From: Proteocatella sp051653405
Lineage (GTDB): Bacteria > Bacillota > Clostridia > Peptostreptococcales > Filifactoraceae
Direction: 5' to 3'
Length of the DNA stretch: 5,364 bases
Assembly: GCA_051653405.1 (NCBI GenBank)
Contig: JBOFWC010000189.1
Span: forward strand, 1-5,364
The position numbers were made by a program, and so were the translations under genes. The notes beneath the pieces are model-generated. The model searched no databases. It saw only the letters and a program-made list of their open reading frames with translations, and was not told the origin of the DNA. Shown in pieces: positions 1 to 5,364 of this stretch (within the stretch, counting starts at the first letter, position 1; every line of letters begins with the position of its first letter).

Positions 1-308
1 TTAAATTTACGCCTGAGCAGGGCGAGATTAAAGTTTCAAGTAAAATCAAGGATTCTTTTGCACAGGTTGTAATAAGTGACAATGGCATAGGGATGGACGA
101 AGTTACTGTAGATAGGATATTTGAACAATTTTATCAAGGGGATATGTCTCATACGGGAGATGGAAGCGGACTAGGGCTTCCACTTGCAAAAAGAATTGTA
201 GAGATATACAATGGAAGTATAGGTGTAACTAGTAATGTAGGGGAAGGCACTACATTTGAAATTAAGCTTCCAATTTTAAAAAGTGGGAAAGTTAAGAAAA
301 AGAGGTAA
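1..308 (+). CDS. Sensor histidine kinase, C-terminal ATPase domain (partial, 5' end outside window)
   Basis: The reading frame is open from the window edge (first full codon at position 3) to TAA at 306-308, giving 101 visible residues. Numbered within the fragment, they show the end of an N box (KFTP, 1-4), a G1 box DNGIGM (26-31), an F box with IFEQFYQGD, and a G2 box GDGSGLGLPLAKRIVE, followed by the usual EGTTFEIKLP closing strand. These are the ATP-binding motifs of the HATPase_c domain of HisKA-type two-component sensor kinases. The protein ends in a short basic tail (KVKKKR). The phosphoacceptor histidine, any membrane segments and the sensor domain lie outside the window, so the signal sensed cannot be told; a partner response regulator would be expected upstream. 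An internal ATG at 93 falls in the middle of the G1 box and is not a real start. The gene is tightly joined to the alarmone synthetase that follows. Confidence 0.93.
   Translation, partial: KFTPEQGEIKVSSKIKDSFAQVVISDNGIGMDEVTVDRIFEQFYQGDMSHTGDGSGLGLPLAKRIVEIYNGSIGVTSNVGEGTTFEIKLPILKSGKVKKKR
301..305 (+). promoter_or_regulatory. Ribosome binding site of the alarmone synthetase, inside the kinase gene
   Basis: AGAGG lies 5 bases before the ATG at 311 and sits within the last sense codons of the kinase. Ribosomes finishing the kinase therefore cover this site, which favours translational coupling of the two genes. The site also supports the ATG at 311 as the start. Confidence 0.7.
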
Positions 309-310
309 AT

Positions 311-952
311 ATGGCAGAAAATAGTGAAATCGAGTTGCATGAGGATACGCAGTTTTTGGATAAGATGCTTTTACTCTATGATTTTGGACTTCAGCAGATA
401 ATGACGAGAGTAAATATATTAAGGCAGGAATTAAGCGTATCGGAAAACTGTAATCCTATAGAGCACGTGAAGACAAGGCTTAAGAATAAAAAGAGTATAC
501 TTGATAAGTGTGAGCGTAAAGGGGTAGAGGTTTCACAAGAATCAATTAGAAAAAATATACAAGATATTGCAGGGATAAGAATTATATGTTCTTTTAGAGG
601 GGATATTTATCGTGTGGCGGCAATGCTTATGCAGCAGCCTGATATTGAGGTAGTTTCTTATAAGGATTATATTGAAAATCCTAAACCGAATGGATATCAA
701 AGTCTTCATATGGTGCTTGAGGTGCCGATATTTCTAACGGATAGAATTGATAAGGTAATGGTTGAGGTACAGGTTAGAACGGTAGCGATGGATTTTTGGG
801 CCAGTCTTGAGCATAAGATTTACTATAAGCAAAAATTAGGACAGGTGCCACAATATATAAATGATGCCTTAAAAGAAACTGCAGATACGGTTTCTAAGCT
901 TGATGAAGAAATGGAAAAAATCAATACAGAGATGAAAAAACTCAAAAGCTAA
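311..952 (+). CDS. Small alarmone synthetase, (p)ppGpp synthetase of the YwaC/RelP (SAS2) type
   Basis: This 213-residue protein is a single RelA/SpoT synthetase domain with no HD hydrolase domain before it and no TGS or ACT domain after it, which is the layout of small alarmone synthetases. These cytoplasmic enzymes move pyrophosphate from ATP to the 3' hydroxyl of GDP or GTP. Visible motifs are NPIEH (48-52), QDIAGIRIICSF (84-95) with the presumed Mg-binding Asp85, KPNGYQSLH (125-133) with the guanine-stacking Tyr129, and VEVQVRT (151-157) with catalytic Glu152. AMDFWASLEHKIYYK (159-173) follows, then a charged helical tail typical of the tetramerising C terminus. From memory of the families, the NPIEH, KPNGY and AMDFWASLEHKIYYK wording is closer to B. 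subtilis YwaC (RelP/SasA) than to YjbM (RelQ/SasB); this subtype call is less certain than the family. The gene starts 2 bases after the kinase stop. All key residues are present, so it should be active. Confidence 0.93.
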   Translation: MAENSEIELHEDTQFLDKMLLLYDFGLQQIMTRVNILRQELSVSENCNPIEHVKTRLKNKKSILDKCERKGVEVSQESIRKNIQDIAGIRIICSFRGDIYRVAAMLMQQPDIEVVSYKDYIENPKPNGYQSLHMVLEVPIFLTDRIDKVMVEVQVRTVAMDFWASLEHKIYYKQKLGQVPQYINDALKETADTVSKLDEEMEKINTEMKKLKS

Positions 953-1010
953 ATTTAATATTTAAAATTAAACAGATTCTTCTCTCATTGTAAATAGATT
1001 TTATTTTAAA

Positions 1011-1068
1011 TAAAAATAGCAGTTTTTCTAATTATTCTTTTGAATATTTTAGAAAGCTGCTATTTTTA
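1011..1068. terminator. Probable bidirectional intrinsic terminator between convergent genes
   Basis: This is an imperfect hairpin. Outer arms TAAAAATAGCAG (1011-1022) and CTGCTATTTTTA (1057-1068) pair over 12 bases. After an asymmetric bulge (TT against G), TTTCTA (1025-1030) pairs with TAGAAA (1050-1055), and a 5-base inner stem (1033-1037 with 1042-1046) closes a TTTT loop. The outer arms are A-rich on the left and T-rich on the right, so RNA from either strand ends its stem in a U-run. It sits 58 bases after the synthetase stop and 42 bases beyond the peptidase T stop, which suits ending both convergent units. The U-run lies within the stem rather than after a GC-rich core, so efficiency is uncertain. 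The rest of the 953-1110 gap is AT-rich with no gene seen. Confidence 0.75.
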
Positions 1069-1110
1069 CTTATATTTTAAGGGTGTGTATTACTTAAAAA
1101 CCAATGTGAT

Positions 1111-2331
1111 TTACTTAGCATACGATTTTATTAGCTCGATTACGGTTTGAACTGCTTTTTCCATTACATCTACTGAAAGCGCTTCAAATTTACCGTGGTA
1201 GTTAAAGCCTCCTGTAAATATATTTGGAGTTGGAAGGCCTTTGTAAGAAAGCATTGCGCCGTCTGTACCGCCTCTTATAGCTTTTACGTTTGGAGTAACT
1301 CCAGTTTTTTCCATAGCAGCGATTGCCGAATCGATTATATGCATTACTGGAAGGATATGCTCTTTCATATTGAAGTATGAGTCAGTAAGTGTAAGTTCTA
1401 CTGTACCTTCACCATATTTCGCATTTATGAAATCACATGTTTTTTCCATGAAAGCTTTCTTAGCTAAGAATTTATCCATGTCATGGTCTCTGATGATGTA
1501 TTCCATCTTTGTGCATTCTACAGAGCCTTCTATTTCATCAAGATGATAGAAACCTTCATAACCTTCTGTATGTTGTGGTACAGCTGCACTTGGAAGTAGT
1601 GAATTAAGCTCCATAGCTACTAGGATTGAATTTTTCATCTTATCTTTTGCAGAACCTGGATGGATATTTACGCCATTTACTTTTATTTTAGCAGAAGCGG
1701 CATTAAAGTTTTCATATTCTAATTCGCCTTCAAAGCTACCGTCTAAAGTATAGGCAAAGTCTGCATCGAATTTTTTAACATCAAATCCAGCAGTACCGTT
1801 TCCGATTTCTTCGTCTGGCGTAAAGCATATTTTGATATCACCATGCTTTACATCTGGGTTTTCGATAAAATATTCGAGAACAGCTATTATTTCTGCAATT
1901 CCAGCTTTATCGTCTGCTCCAAGAAGGGTTGTTCCATCTGTAGTTACTAAAGTATGTCCTGTAAAATCTTTTAGATATGGGAAATCAGATACTTTCATAA
2001 CTATGTTTAGTTCCTTGTTAAGCACGATATCATTGCCATCATAATTTTCTATAACCTGAGGCTTTACATCTTTTCCTGAAAATTCAGGACTTGTATCCAT
2101 ATGAGCTATAAGTCCTATTTTAGGAGCATTTTCAGTATTTCCTTTTAGGCTACCCATTACATAGCAGTTTTCATCTACATGAGCATCTTCAATACCTATC
2201 TTCTTTAAATCTTCAACAAGTATTTTTGCAAGGTCAAACTGAATCTGTGTGCTTGGAAGCGTTTCAGATTTTGGATCTGACATTGTATCTATTTTGGCAT
2301 ATCTTAAAAAGCGTTGACAAACATTTTCCAT
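1111..2331 (-). CDS. pepT: Peptidase T (tripeptide aminopeptidase, M20B family)
   Basis: Peptidase T is a cytoplasmic di-zinc aminopeptidase that removes the N-terminal residue from tripeptides. The 406-residue product matches the family length (about 408 in enteric PepT). The full M20 metal set is visible: HMDT with His77 and catalytic Asp79; the bridging Asp140 in GADDKAG; the pair Glu174 (catalytic) and Glu175 (ligand) in TPDEEIG; Asp197 in YTLDG; and His379 in FNYHGKFE. NIHPGSAKDKM (222-232) in the lid domain and RGGTDGAMLSYKGLPTPN (353-370) are typical of PepT rather than other M20 enzymes. The ATG is preceded by a strong AAGGAGG. It is the last gene of the minus-strand run, 41 bases after the transporter with no terminator between them, so it is probably cotranscribed. 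No defect is seen. Confidence 0.97.
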   Translation of the reverse strand: MENVCQRFLRYAKIDTMSDPKSETLPSTQIQFDLAKILVEDLKKIGIEDAHVDENCYVMGSLKGNTENAPKIGLIAHMDTSPEFSGKDVKPQVIENYDGNDIVLNKELNIVMKVSDFPYLKDFTGHTLVTTDGTTLLGADDKAGIAEIIAVLEYFIENPDVKHGDIKICFTPDEEIGNGTAGFDVKKFDADFAYTLDGSFEGELEYENFNAASAKIKVNGVNIHPGSAKDKMKNSILVAMELNSLLPSAAVPQHTEGYEGFYHLDEIEGSVECTKMEYIIRDHDMDKFLAKKAFMEKTCDFINAKYGEGTVELTLTDSYFNMKEHILPVMHIIDSAIAAMEKTGVTPNVKAIRGGTDGAMLSYKGLPTPNIFTGGFNYHGKFEALSVDVMEKAVQTVIELIKSYAK

Positions 2332-2339
2332 TTTGGGGT

Positions 2340-2346
2340 CCTCCTT
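2340..2346 (-). promoter_or_regulatory. Ribosome binding site of pepT
   Basis: On the minus strand the sequence is AAGGAGG, ending 8 bases before the ATG at 2331. It is a near-perfect match to the 16S anti-Shine-Dalgarno sequence and fixes the pepT start. The remainder of the 41-base gap to the transporter shows neither a hairpin nor an evident promoter. Confidence 0.85.
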
Positions 2347-2372
2347 GAAGTTGTTTTATTTTAAAGTTTGGC

Positions 2373-3884
2373 TTACAGTACTGCTTGAAGTATAAGCATT
2401 ACTGCTGAGAATGCTCCAATTATTCCCATTAGAGGCATTATAAATTTAAGCCATTTGTCGTAAGTTACATCTACCATTGATAATGTAACTAGTATAAGTC
2501 CTGTAGGTGTTATGAATGCCATAAGTCCCTGTCCATATTGGTAAGCACTTACTACTACGTCTCTTGGTACTCCTACTGTATCTGCAAGTGGAGCCATGAT
2601 AGGCATTGAAAGCACTGCAAGTCCTGATGATGATGGGATAAAGAATCCAAGAACTAAGAATACCACAAGCATTATGATTGCAAATATTCCGCCATTCATA
2701 CCTTGAACTACACTTGTAGCATAGTGAAGTATTGAGTCAGAGATAAGTCCGTTATCCATTATAAGGTTTACGGCTCTTGCAACTCCTATTGTAAGGGCAA
2801 CCCCTACAAGGTCAGCTGAACCAGCTACGAAGTGCTGTACTGCATCTTTTTCGCTTAAACCTGATAGGAAGCACAGTACAATTCCTACGCCAAGGAATAG
2901 GGCAGTCATTTCTGTAAACCACCAGCCTTGAGTTGATACTCCCCAAATCATTACTCCAAATGCTGCAGTAAAGATTGTAAGCATAAGTTTTCTTCTACCT
3001 GTAAATTCAGGGATTTCTTTTGCGGCATGAGAGTGAAGGAATTTTGCTTCAATTTCAGCTTTTTGTGAGTATATAAGTGATTGTTCAGGATTTTTCTTTA
3101 TTTTTTCGGCATATCTTATAATGTAAGCTGCTGTTATTGCAGTTGCAATTACAAGACCGATTACTCTGAATGTAAGACCATTTGTAAATGCTATACCAGC
3201 AGCGTTTGAACCTATTACTGCAGAGAATGGGTTTACTGTAGAGAACATTGTACCTATTGATGATCCCATGTAAAGTGCAGCTATACATACGATAGCGTCA
3301 TAGCCTGCTATCATAAATACTGGCACAAGGATAGGATATAGGGCTATAGTTTCTTCGGCAAGTCCAAAGGTAGTTCCTCCAAGTGATATAAGGAAGGTTA
3401 TAAATACAATAAGAAGATATTCTTTTCCTTTGGTAGCTCTTGAAAGACTTGCAAAACCGGCATCAAATGCACCACTATTATTAAGTATACCAATAATACC
3501 TCCGATTATAAATACAAAAGTTATAATATCTATAGATTCTTGTATTCCTAAGATAGGGGCTTTTATTATGTCTAGTAGTCCTTGAGGGTTACTTTCGATT
3601 TCTTCGTAAGATCCTGGAATTGCTACTGGTTTGTAGATACTTCCATCAGTAAATTTTTCAACATCAACTTTGATACCAAGCTGATCTAGAGTATCTTGAG
3701 TAGCTGGGTATTCTGTTTCTGAACCATCTGGAGTGGTTACTACAAATTGTGTACTGTCTTCGTTATAAATAAGTTTTGCATACAGTCCTGATGGAACTGT
3801 GTAAGTAAGTATTGCGGCAAATATAAGTACTATAAACAGTACGGTATAGGCCGTTGGAAAGCTGCGCTTTTTAGTCTTTTTCAT
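2373..3884 (-). CDS. YfcC/DcuC-family membrane transporter (ion transporter superfamily)
   Basis: This 503-residue polytopic membrane protein resembles the YfcC branch of the DcuC (C4-dicarboxylate anaerobic carrier) family. After a basic cytoplasmic start (MKKTKKR) comes a first membrane segment (about 11-31), a long hydrophilic and probably external loop (about 32-116), and then some ten further hydrophobic stretches. A charged, probably cytoplasmic region (about 258-298) separates two halves. Each half carries a glycine/serine/proline-rich element of the re-entrant hairpin type: GGTTFGLAEE (169-178) and GSSIGTMFSTVNPF (207-220) in the first, FFIPSSSGLAVLSMP (414-428) and FITPTG (457-462) in the second. 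This matches the two-fold repeat of the ion transporter superfamily. Substrates of YfcC proteins are largely unassigned; relatives carry C4-dicarboxylates or exchange amino acids. Its place between a dipeptidase and a tripeptidase suggests a peptide, amino acid or peptide-derived substrate, which is inference only. Confidence 0.88.
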   Translation of the reverse strand: MKKTKKRSFPTAYTVLFIVLIFAAILTYTVPSGLYAKLIYNEDSTQFVVTTPDGSETEYPATQDTLDQLGIKVDVEKFTDGSIYKPVAIPGSYEEIESNPQGLLDIIKAPILGIQESIDIITFVFIIGGIIGILNNSGAFDAGFASLSRATKGKEYLLIVFITFLISLGGTTFGLAEETIALYPILVPVFMIAGYDAIVCIAALYMGSSIGTMFSTVNPFSAVIGSNAAGIAFTNGLTFRVIGLVIATAITAAYIIRYAEKIKKNPEQSLIYSQKAEIEAKFLHSHAAKEIPEFTGRRKLMLTIFTAAFGVMIWGVSTQGWWFTEMTALFLGVGIVLCFLSGLSEKDAVQHFVAGSADLVGVALTIGVARAVNLIMDNGLISDSILHYATSVVQGMNGGIFAIIMLVVFLVLGFFIPSSSGLAVLSMPIMAPLADTVGVPRDVVVSAYQYGQGLMAFITPTGLILVTLSMVDVTYDKWLKFIMPLMGIIGAFSAVMLILQAVL

Positions 3885-3896
3885 TTCTTTTCTTTT

Positions 3897-3902
3897 CCTC
3901 CT
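3897..3902 (-). promoter_or_regulatory. Ribosome binding site of the transporter, with long spacing
   Basis: On the minus strand AGGAGG ends 12 bases before the ATG at 3884, longer than the usual 5-9. The spacer is purine-rich (AAAAGAAAAGAA) and contains no alternative start codon, so the ATG remains the best choice; initiation may be weaker than for the neighbours. Confidence 0.65.
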
Positions 3903-3910
3903 AGAAATCT

Positions 3911-3946
3911 AAAAAAATATATTTAAAGCGGCAGAGCCGTTTTAAA
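3911..3946 (-). terminator. Intrinsic terminator or attenuator after pepV, inside the operon
   Basis: Read on the minus strand, TTTAAA-A-CGGC (from 3946 down to 3929), loop TCT, and GCCG-C-TTTAAA (3936 to 3922 overall right arm ending at 3922) form a hairpin with four GC pairs, one A-C mismatch and six AU pairs. It is followed by TATA and a run of seven T (3917-3911). The stem includes the pepV stop codon (3942-3944). The hairpin plus U-run is the classical rho-independent layout and is oriented to stop transcripts coming out of pepV. The transporter's ribosome binding site begins 9 bases further on, leaving almost no room for a separate promoter, so partial read-through is more likely than complete termination. 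Confidence 0.7.
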
Positions 3947-5288
3947 ACTGATTAAGTTTTACTATTGCGTTAGCATAAATTTTAGTTGCATTTTTTATAT
4001 CTTCTATTGTAGCGTATTCATTTGGTTGATGCTCTGTTTCTTCAGAGTGAGGGAAACCCATTCCGAAGGCTACGCAGTTATCCATAGCTCTTGCATATGT
4101 TGCGCCACCTGATGAGATTGGCTGATTTTCAAAATCTTGAGTTACTTCTTGGTATGCTGCCATAAGTGATTTTACAAGTTTTGAATCAAGTGGGGTATAG
4201 ATTGATCTTAAATAATCATTTTCATGGATTGTAAATCCGAATTTTGATAATACAGCTTCAAGTTTTTCCATTACGAATTCTTTGCTCACACTCACAGGGA
4301 TTCTCATGTCGATATATAGTTTTTCAGTATCTTCATTAAGTTCAATTTTACCTAAATTGAATTTTAAATCGCCTGACATTTCATCAAAACATTTTCCAAA
4401 TATATTTTGGGCAAGGGCATCTTCTTTGATGTATTCATTTATGAAATCAATTGATTTTGAAGTAAGACCAGCCTCTTTCATAGCGATTAAAAGACGAGCT
4501 ATGGCATTAGTTCCTTTTTCGGCATCTTTCGCATGCACTGATTTTCCAAATACAGTAAGCTTATTGCCCTCTTGTTTAAAGTCAAATCCTAAATCTATAA
4601 GCTTTTCAGCAATTACTTCAGCATGTTCATCATCAAATGTAATGCTTGATGGAACAGAGTTATAAGCATCTCCACCTTTTAGAACTAGACCGCTTTCGTT
4701 TTTGGCGCTAAGATCTAATTGAAGCAGACCTTTTTCTGCGTATATAAGCGGGAAGTTAGCATCTGGAGTAAATCCATAGTTAGGAATTTGTTCTTTTGCG
4801 TTATATTTATTTATTCCGCCCCATAGTCTTTCTTCGTCTGTTCCAAATATAAATCTTATTTTTTTGTTTATAACTTCTCCGCTGTCTATTACCGCTTTTA
4901 CTCCATACATAGCAGCTAGAGTTGGGCCTTTGTCGTCTTGAACGCCACGACCAAATACTTTATCTTCAATTATAGTAAGTTCAAATGGGTTGGTTTTCCA
5001 TTCCTTTAAATCACCTGATGGAACTACGTCAAGATGACCTAGGATTCCAATCATTTCATCGCCTGTTCCATAATCCGCATAGCCATAATAGCCTTCTGGA
5101 TCATAATATGTAGTGAAACCGATCTTTTCTGCAATACCAAGCATTGCTTTTAAGGCATCATCTATATGTTTTCCAAATGGATGCGGGGTATCATCTTCTG
5201 TATATACACTGGGGATATTTATAAGCAGTTTTAAATCTGCTAAAAAATCTTCGAAATTTGTTTCAATTTTTTGATTTAAGATATTCAT
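3942..5288 (-). CDS. pepV: PepV-type dipeptidase (M20A family metallopeptidase)
   Basis: PepV is a cytoplasmic di-zinc dipeptidase with broad specificity for unsubstituted dipeptides, completing peptide breakdown to amino acids. The 448-residue product carries the PepV motif series: GHLDVVP with His85 and catalytic Asp87; GRGVQDDKGP with bridging Asp118; TDEERLWGG with Glu152 (catalytic) and Glu153 (ligand); TPDANFP with Asp176; the lid-domain KSVHAKDAEKGTNA with His252, which probably helps hold the substrate; and ETEHQPNEY with the last ligand His420. Order and spacing follow the Lactobacillus PepV pattern, though the protein is about 20 residues shorter than that roughly 470-residue enzyme. 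The ATG has AGAGGA 6 bases upstream. It is the first gene of the minus-strand run. PepV-like Sapep enzymes and Xaa-His dipeptidases share these motifs, so the exact substrate range is not settled. Confidence 0.95.
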   Translation of the reverse strand: MNILNQKIETNFEDFLADLKLLINIPSVYTEDDTPHPFGKHIDDALKAMLGIAEKIGFTTYYDPEGYYGYADYGTGDEMIGILGHLDVVPSGDLKEWKTNPFELTIIEDKVFGRGVQDDKGPTLAAMYGVKAVIDSGEVINKKIRFIFGTDEERLWGGINKYNAKEQIPNYGFTPDANFPLIYAEKGLLQLDLSAKNESGLVLKGGDAYNSVPSSITFDDEHAEVIAEKLIDLGFDFKQEGNKLTVFGKSVHAKDAEKGTNAIARLLIAMKEAGLTSKSIDFINEYIKEDALAQNIFGKCFDEMSGDLKFNLGKIELNEDTEKLYIDMRIPVSVSKEFVMEKLEAVLSKFGFTIHENDYLRSIYTPLDSKLVKSLMAAYQEVTQDFENQPISSGGATYARAMDNCVAFGMGFPHSEETEHQPNEYATIEDIKNATKIYANAIVKLNQF

Positions 5289-5294
5289 TGTATT

Positions 5295-5300
5295 TCCTCT
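5295..5300 (-). promoter_or_regulatory. Ribosome binding site of pepV
   Basis: On the minus strand AGAGGA ends 6 bases before the ATG at 5288, which supports this start. No other start codon in the same frame has a comparable site nearby. Confidence 0.75.
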
Positions 5301-5308
5301 TTCACAAA

Positions 5309-5337
5309 TTTATTTTTTAACTATGATTAACTGTAAA
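5309..5337 (-). promoter_or_regulatory. Possible sigma-A-type promoter of the pepV operon
   Basis: On the minus strand TTTACA (5337-5332, 5 of 6 to the -35 consensus) is followed after 17 bases by AATAAA (5314-5309, 4 of 6 to the -10 consensus). A start about 7 bases further would give a leader of roughly 14 bases, just enough to include the ribosome binding site. The spacing is ideal, but the region is so AT-rich that chance matches are easy, so this is a candidate only. Confidence 0.4.
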
Positions 5338-5356
5338 CTTATGATTAATTTTAAAC
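5321..5356. repeat. 18-base direct tandem repeat, two copies, upstream of pepV
   Basis: Copy one (5321-5338, CTATGATTAACTGTAAAC) and copy two (5339-5356, TTATGATTAATTTTAAAC) agree at 15 of 18 positions and abut each other. The next bases (5357-5364, TAATGAAA) match the start of the unit at 5 of 8, so a degenerate third copy may continue beyond the window. The repeat covers the candidate -35 box of the pepV promoter, so it could be an array of regulator sites; it could also be a chance or slippage product in AT-rich DNA. Confidence 0.55.
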
Positions 5357-5364
5357 TAATGAAA

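Noticed and set aside
93..308. Separate small protein starting at the ATG at 93
   Set aside because: The same frame is open back to the window edge and the residues before 93 continue the ATPase domain; the ATG is the Met of the G1 box.
149..340. Minus-strand frame of 63 codons that looks hydrophobic
   Set aside because: It is antisense to the kinase ATPase domain and the synthetase start; the hydrophobic look comes from reading Lys/Glu-rich codons backwards.
311..952. Toxin-type alarmone synthetase (toxSAS) with a paired antitoxin
   Set aside because: The protein looks like a standard YwaC/RelP-type housekeeping small synthetase, and no small antitoxin gene lies next to it; the neighbours are a kinase and a terminator.
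1075..1099. Second terminator (TTTTAAG with CTTAAAA, 11-base loop) after pepT
   Set aside because: The stem is only 7 pairs and nearly all AT, with no U-run directly after it; too weak to call alone.
1195..2044. Plus-strand short frames of 61 and 70 codons (1195-1380, 1832-2044)
   Set aside because: Both are antisense to pepT, which is intact with full motifs; no family features are seen in them.
3085..3288. Minus-strand open frame of 67 codons, rich in Cys and Asn
   Set aside because: It is an out-of-frame reading within the transporter gene; its odd composition is what a frame-shifted reading of AT-rich membrane-protein codons produces.
4282..4665. Plus-strand open frame of 127 codons
   Set aside because: It lies entirely within pepV on the opposite strand, has no recognisable domain, and the pepV frame carries all catalytic motifs; it is a shadow frame.

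Overview
The window looks like ordinary chromosome from a low-GC Gram-positive bacterium. AT-rich third codon positions, strong AGGAGG-type ribosome binding sites, a YwaC/RelP-like small alarmone synthetase and PepV/PepT-type M20 peptidases all point to Bacillota. An anaerobic, peptide-using member of the Clostridia is my best guess, but the sequence alone does not fix genus or family. There are no RNA genes, CRISPR arrays, insertion sequences or signs of recent transfer.

Left side, + strand (1-952): the C-terminal ATPase end of a sensor histidine kinase runs in from outside the window. Two bases after its stop comes a complete small alarmone synthetase that makes (p)ppGpp. The synthetase's ribosome binding site lies inside the kinase's last codons, so the two are very probably cotranscribed and may be translationally coupled.

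Middle (953-1110): a short AT-rich gap between convergent genes. Its main content is a long imperfect hairpin (1011-1068) with A- and T-rich arms, suited to ending transcription from both sides.

Right side, - strand (1111-5288), read right to left: a PepV-type M20 dipeptidase, a YfcC/DcuC-family membrane transporter, and peptidase T (a tripeptidase). The gaps are 57 and 41 bases and each gene has a recognisable ribosome binding site. The set reads as a small-peptide utilisation unit: dipeptides and tripeptides are hydrolysed in the cytoplasm, and the transporter moves a related substrate or product that cannot be named from sequence. The 57-base gap after pepV holds a GC-rich hairpin followed by a T-run on the sense strand, overlapping the pepV stop codon, so pepV is probably expressed above the two downstream genes. 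Upstream of pepV are a plausible promoter and an 18-base direct repeat in about two copies, cut by the window edge.

I found no undescribed system. The observations most worth a second look are the kinase-alarmone synthetase pairing, the terminator inside the peptidase operon, and the tandem repeat over the pepV promoter.
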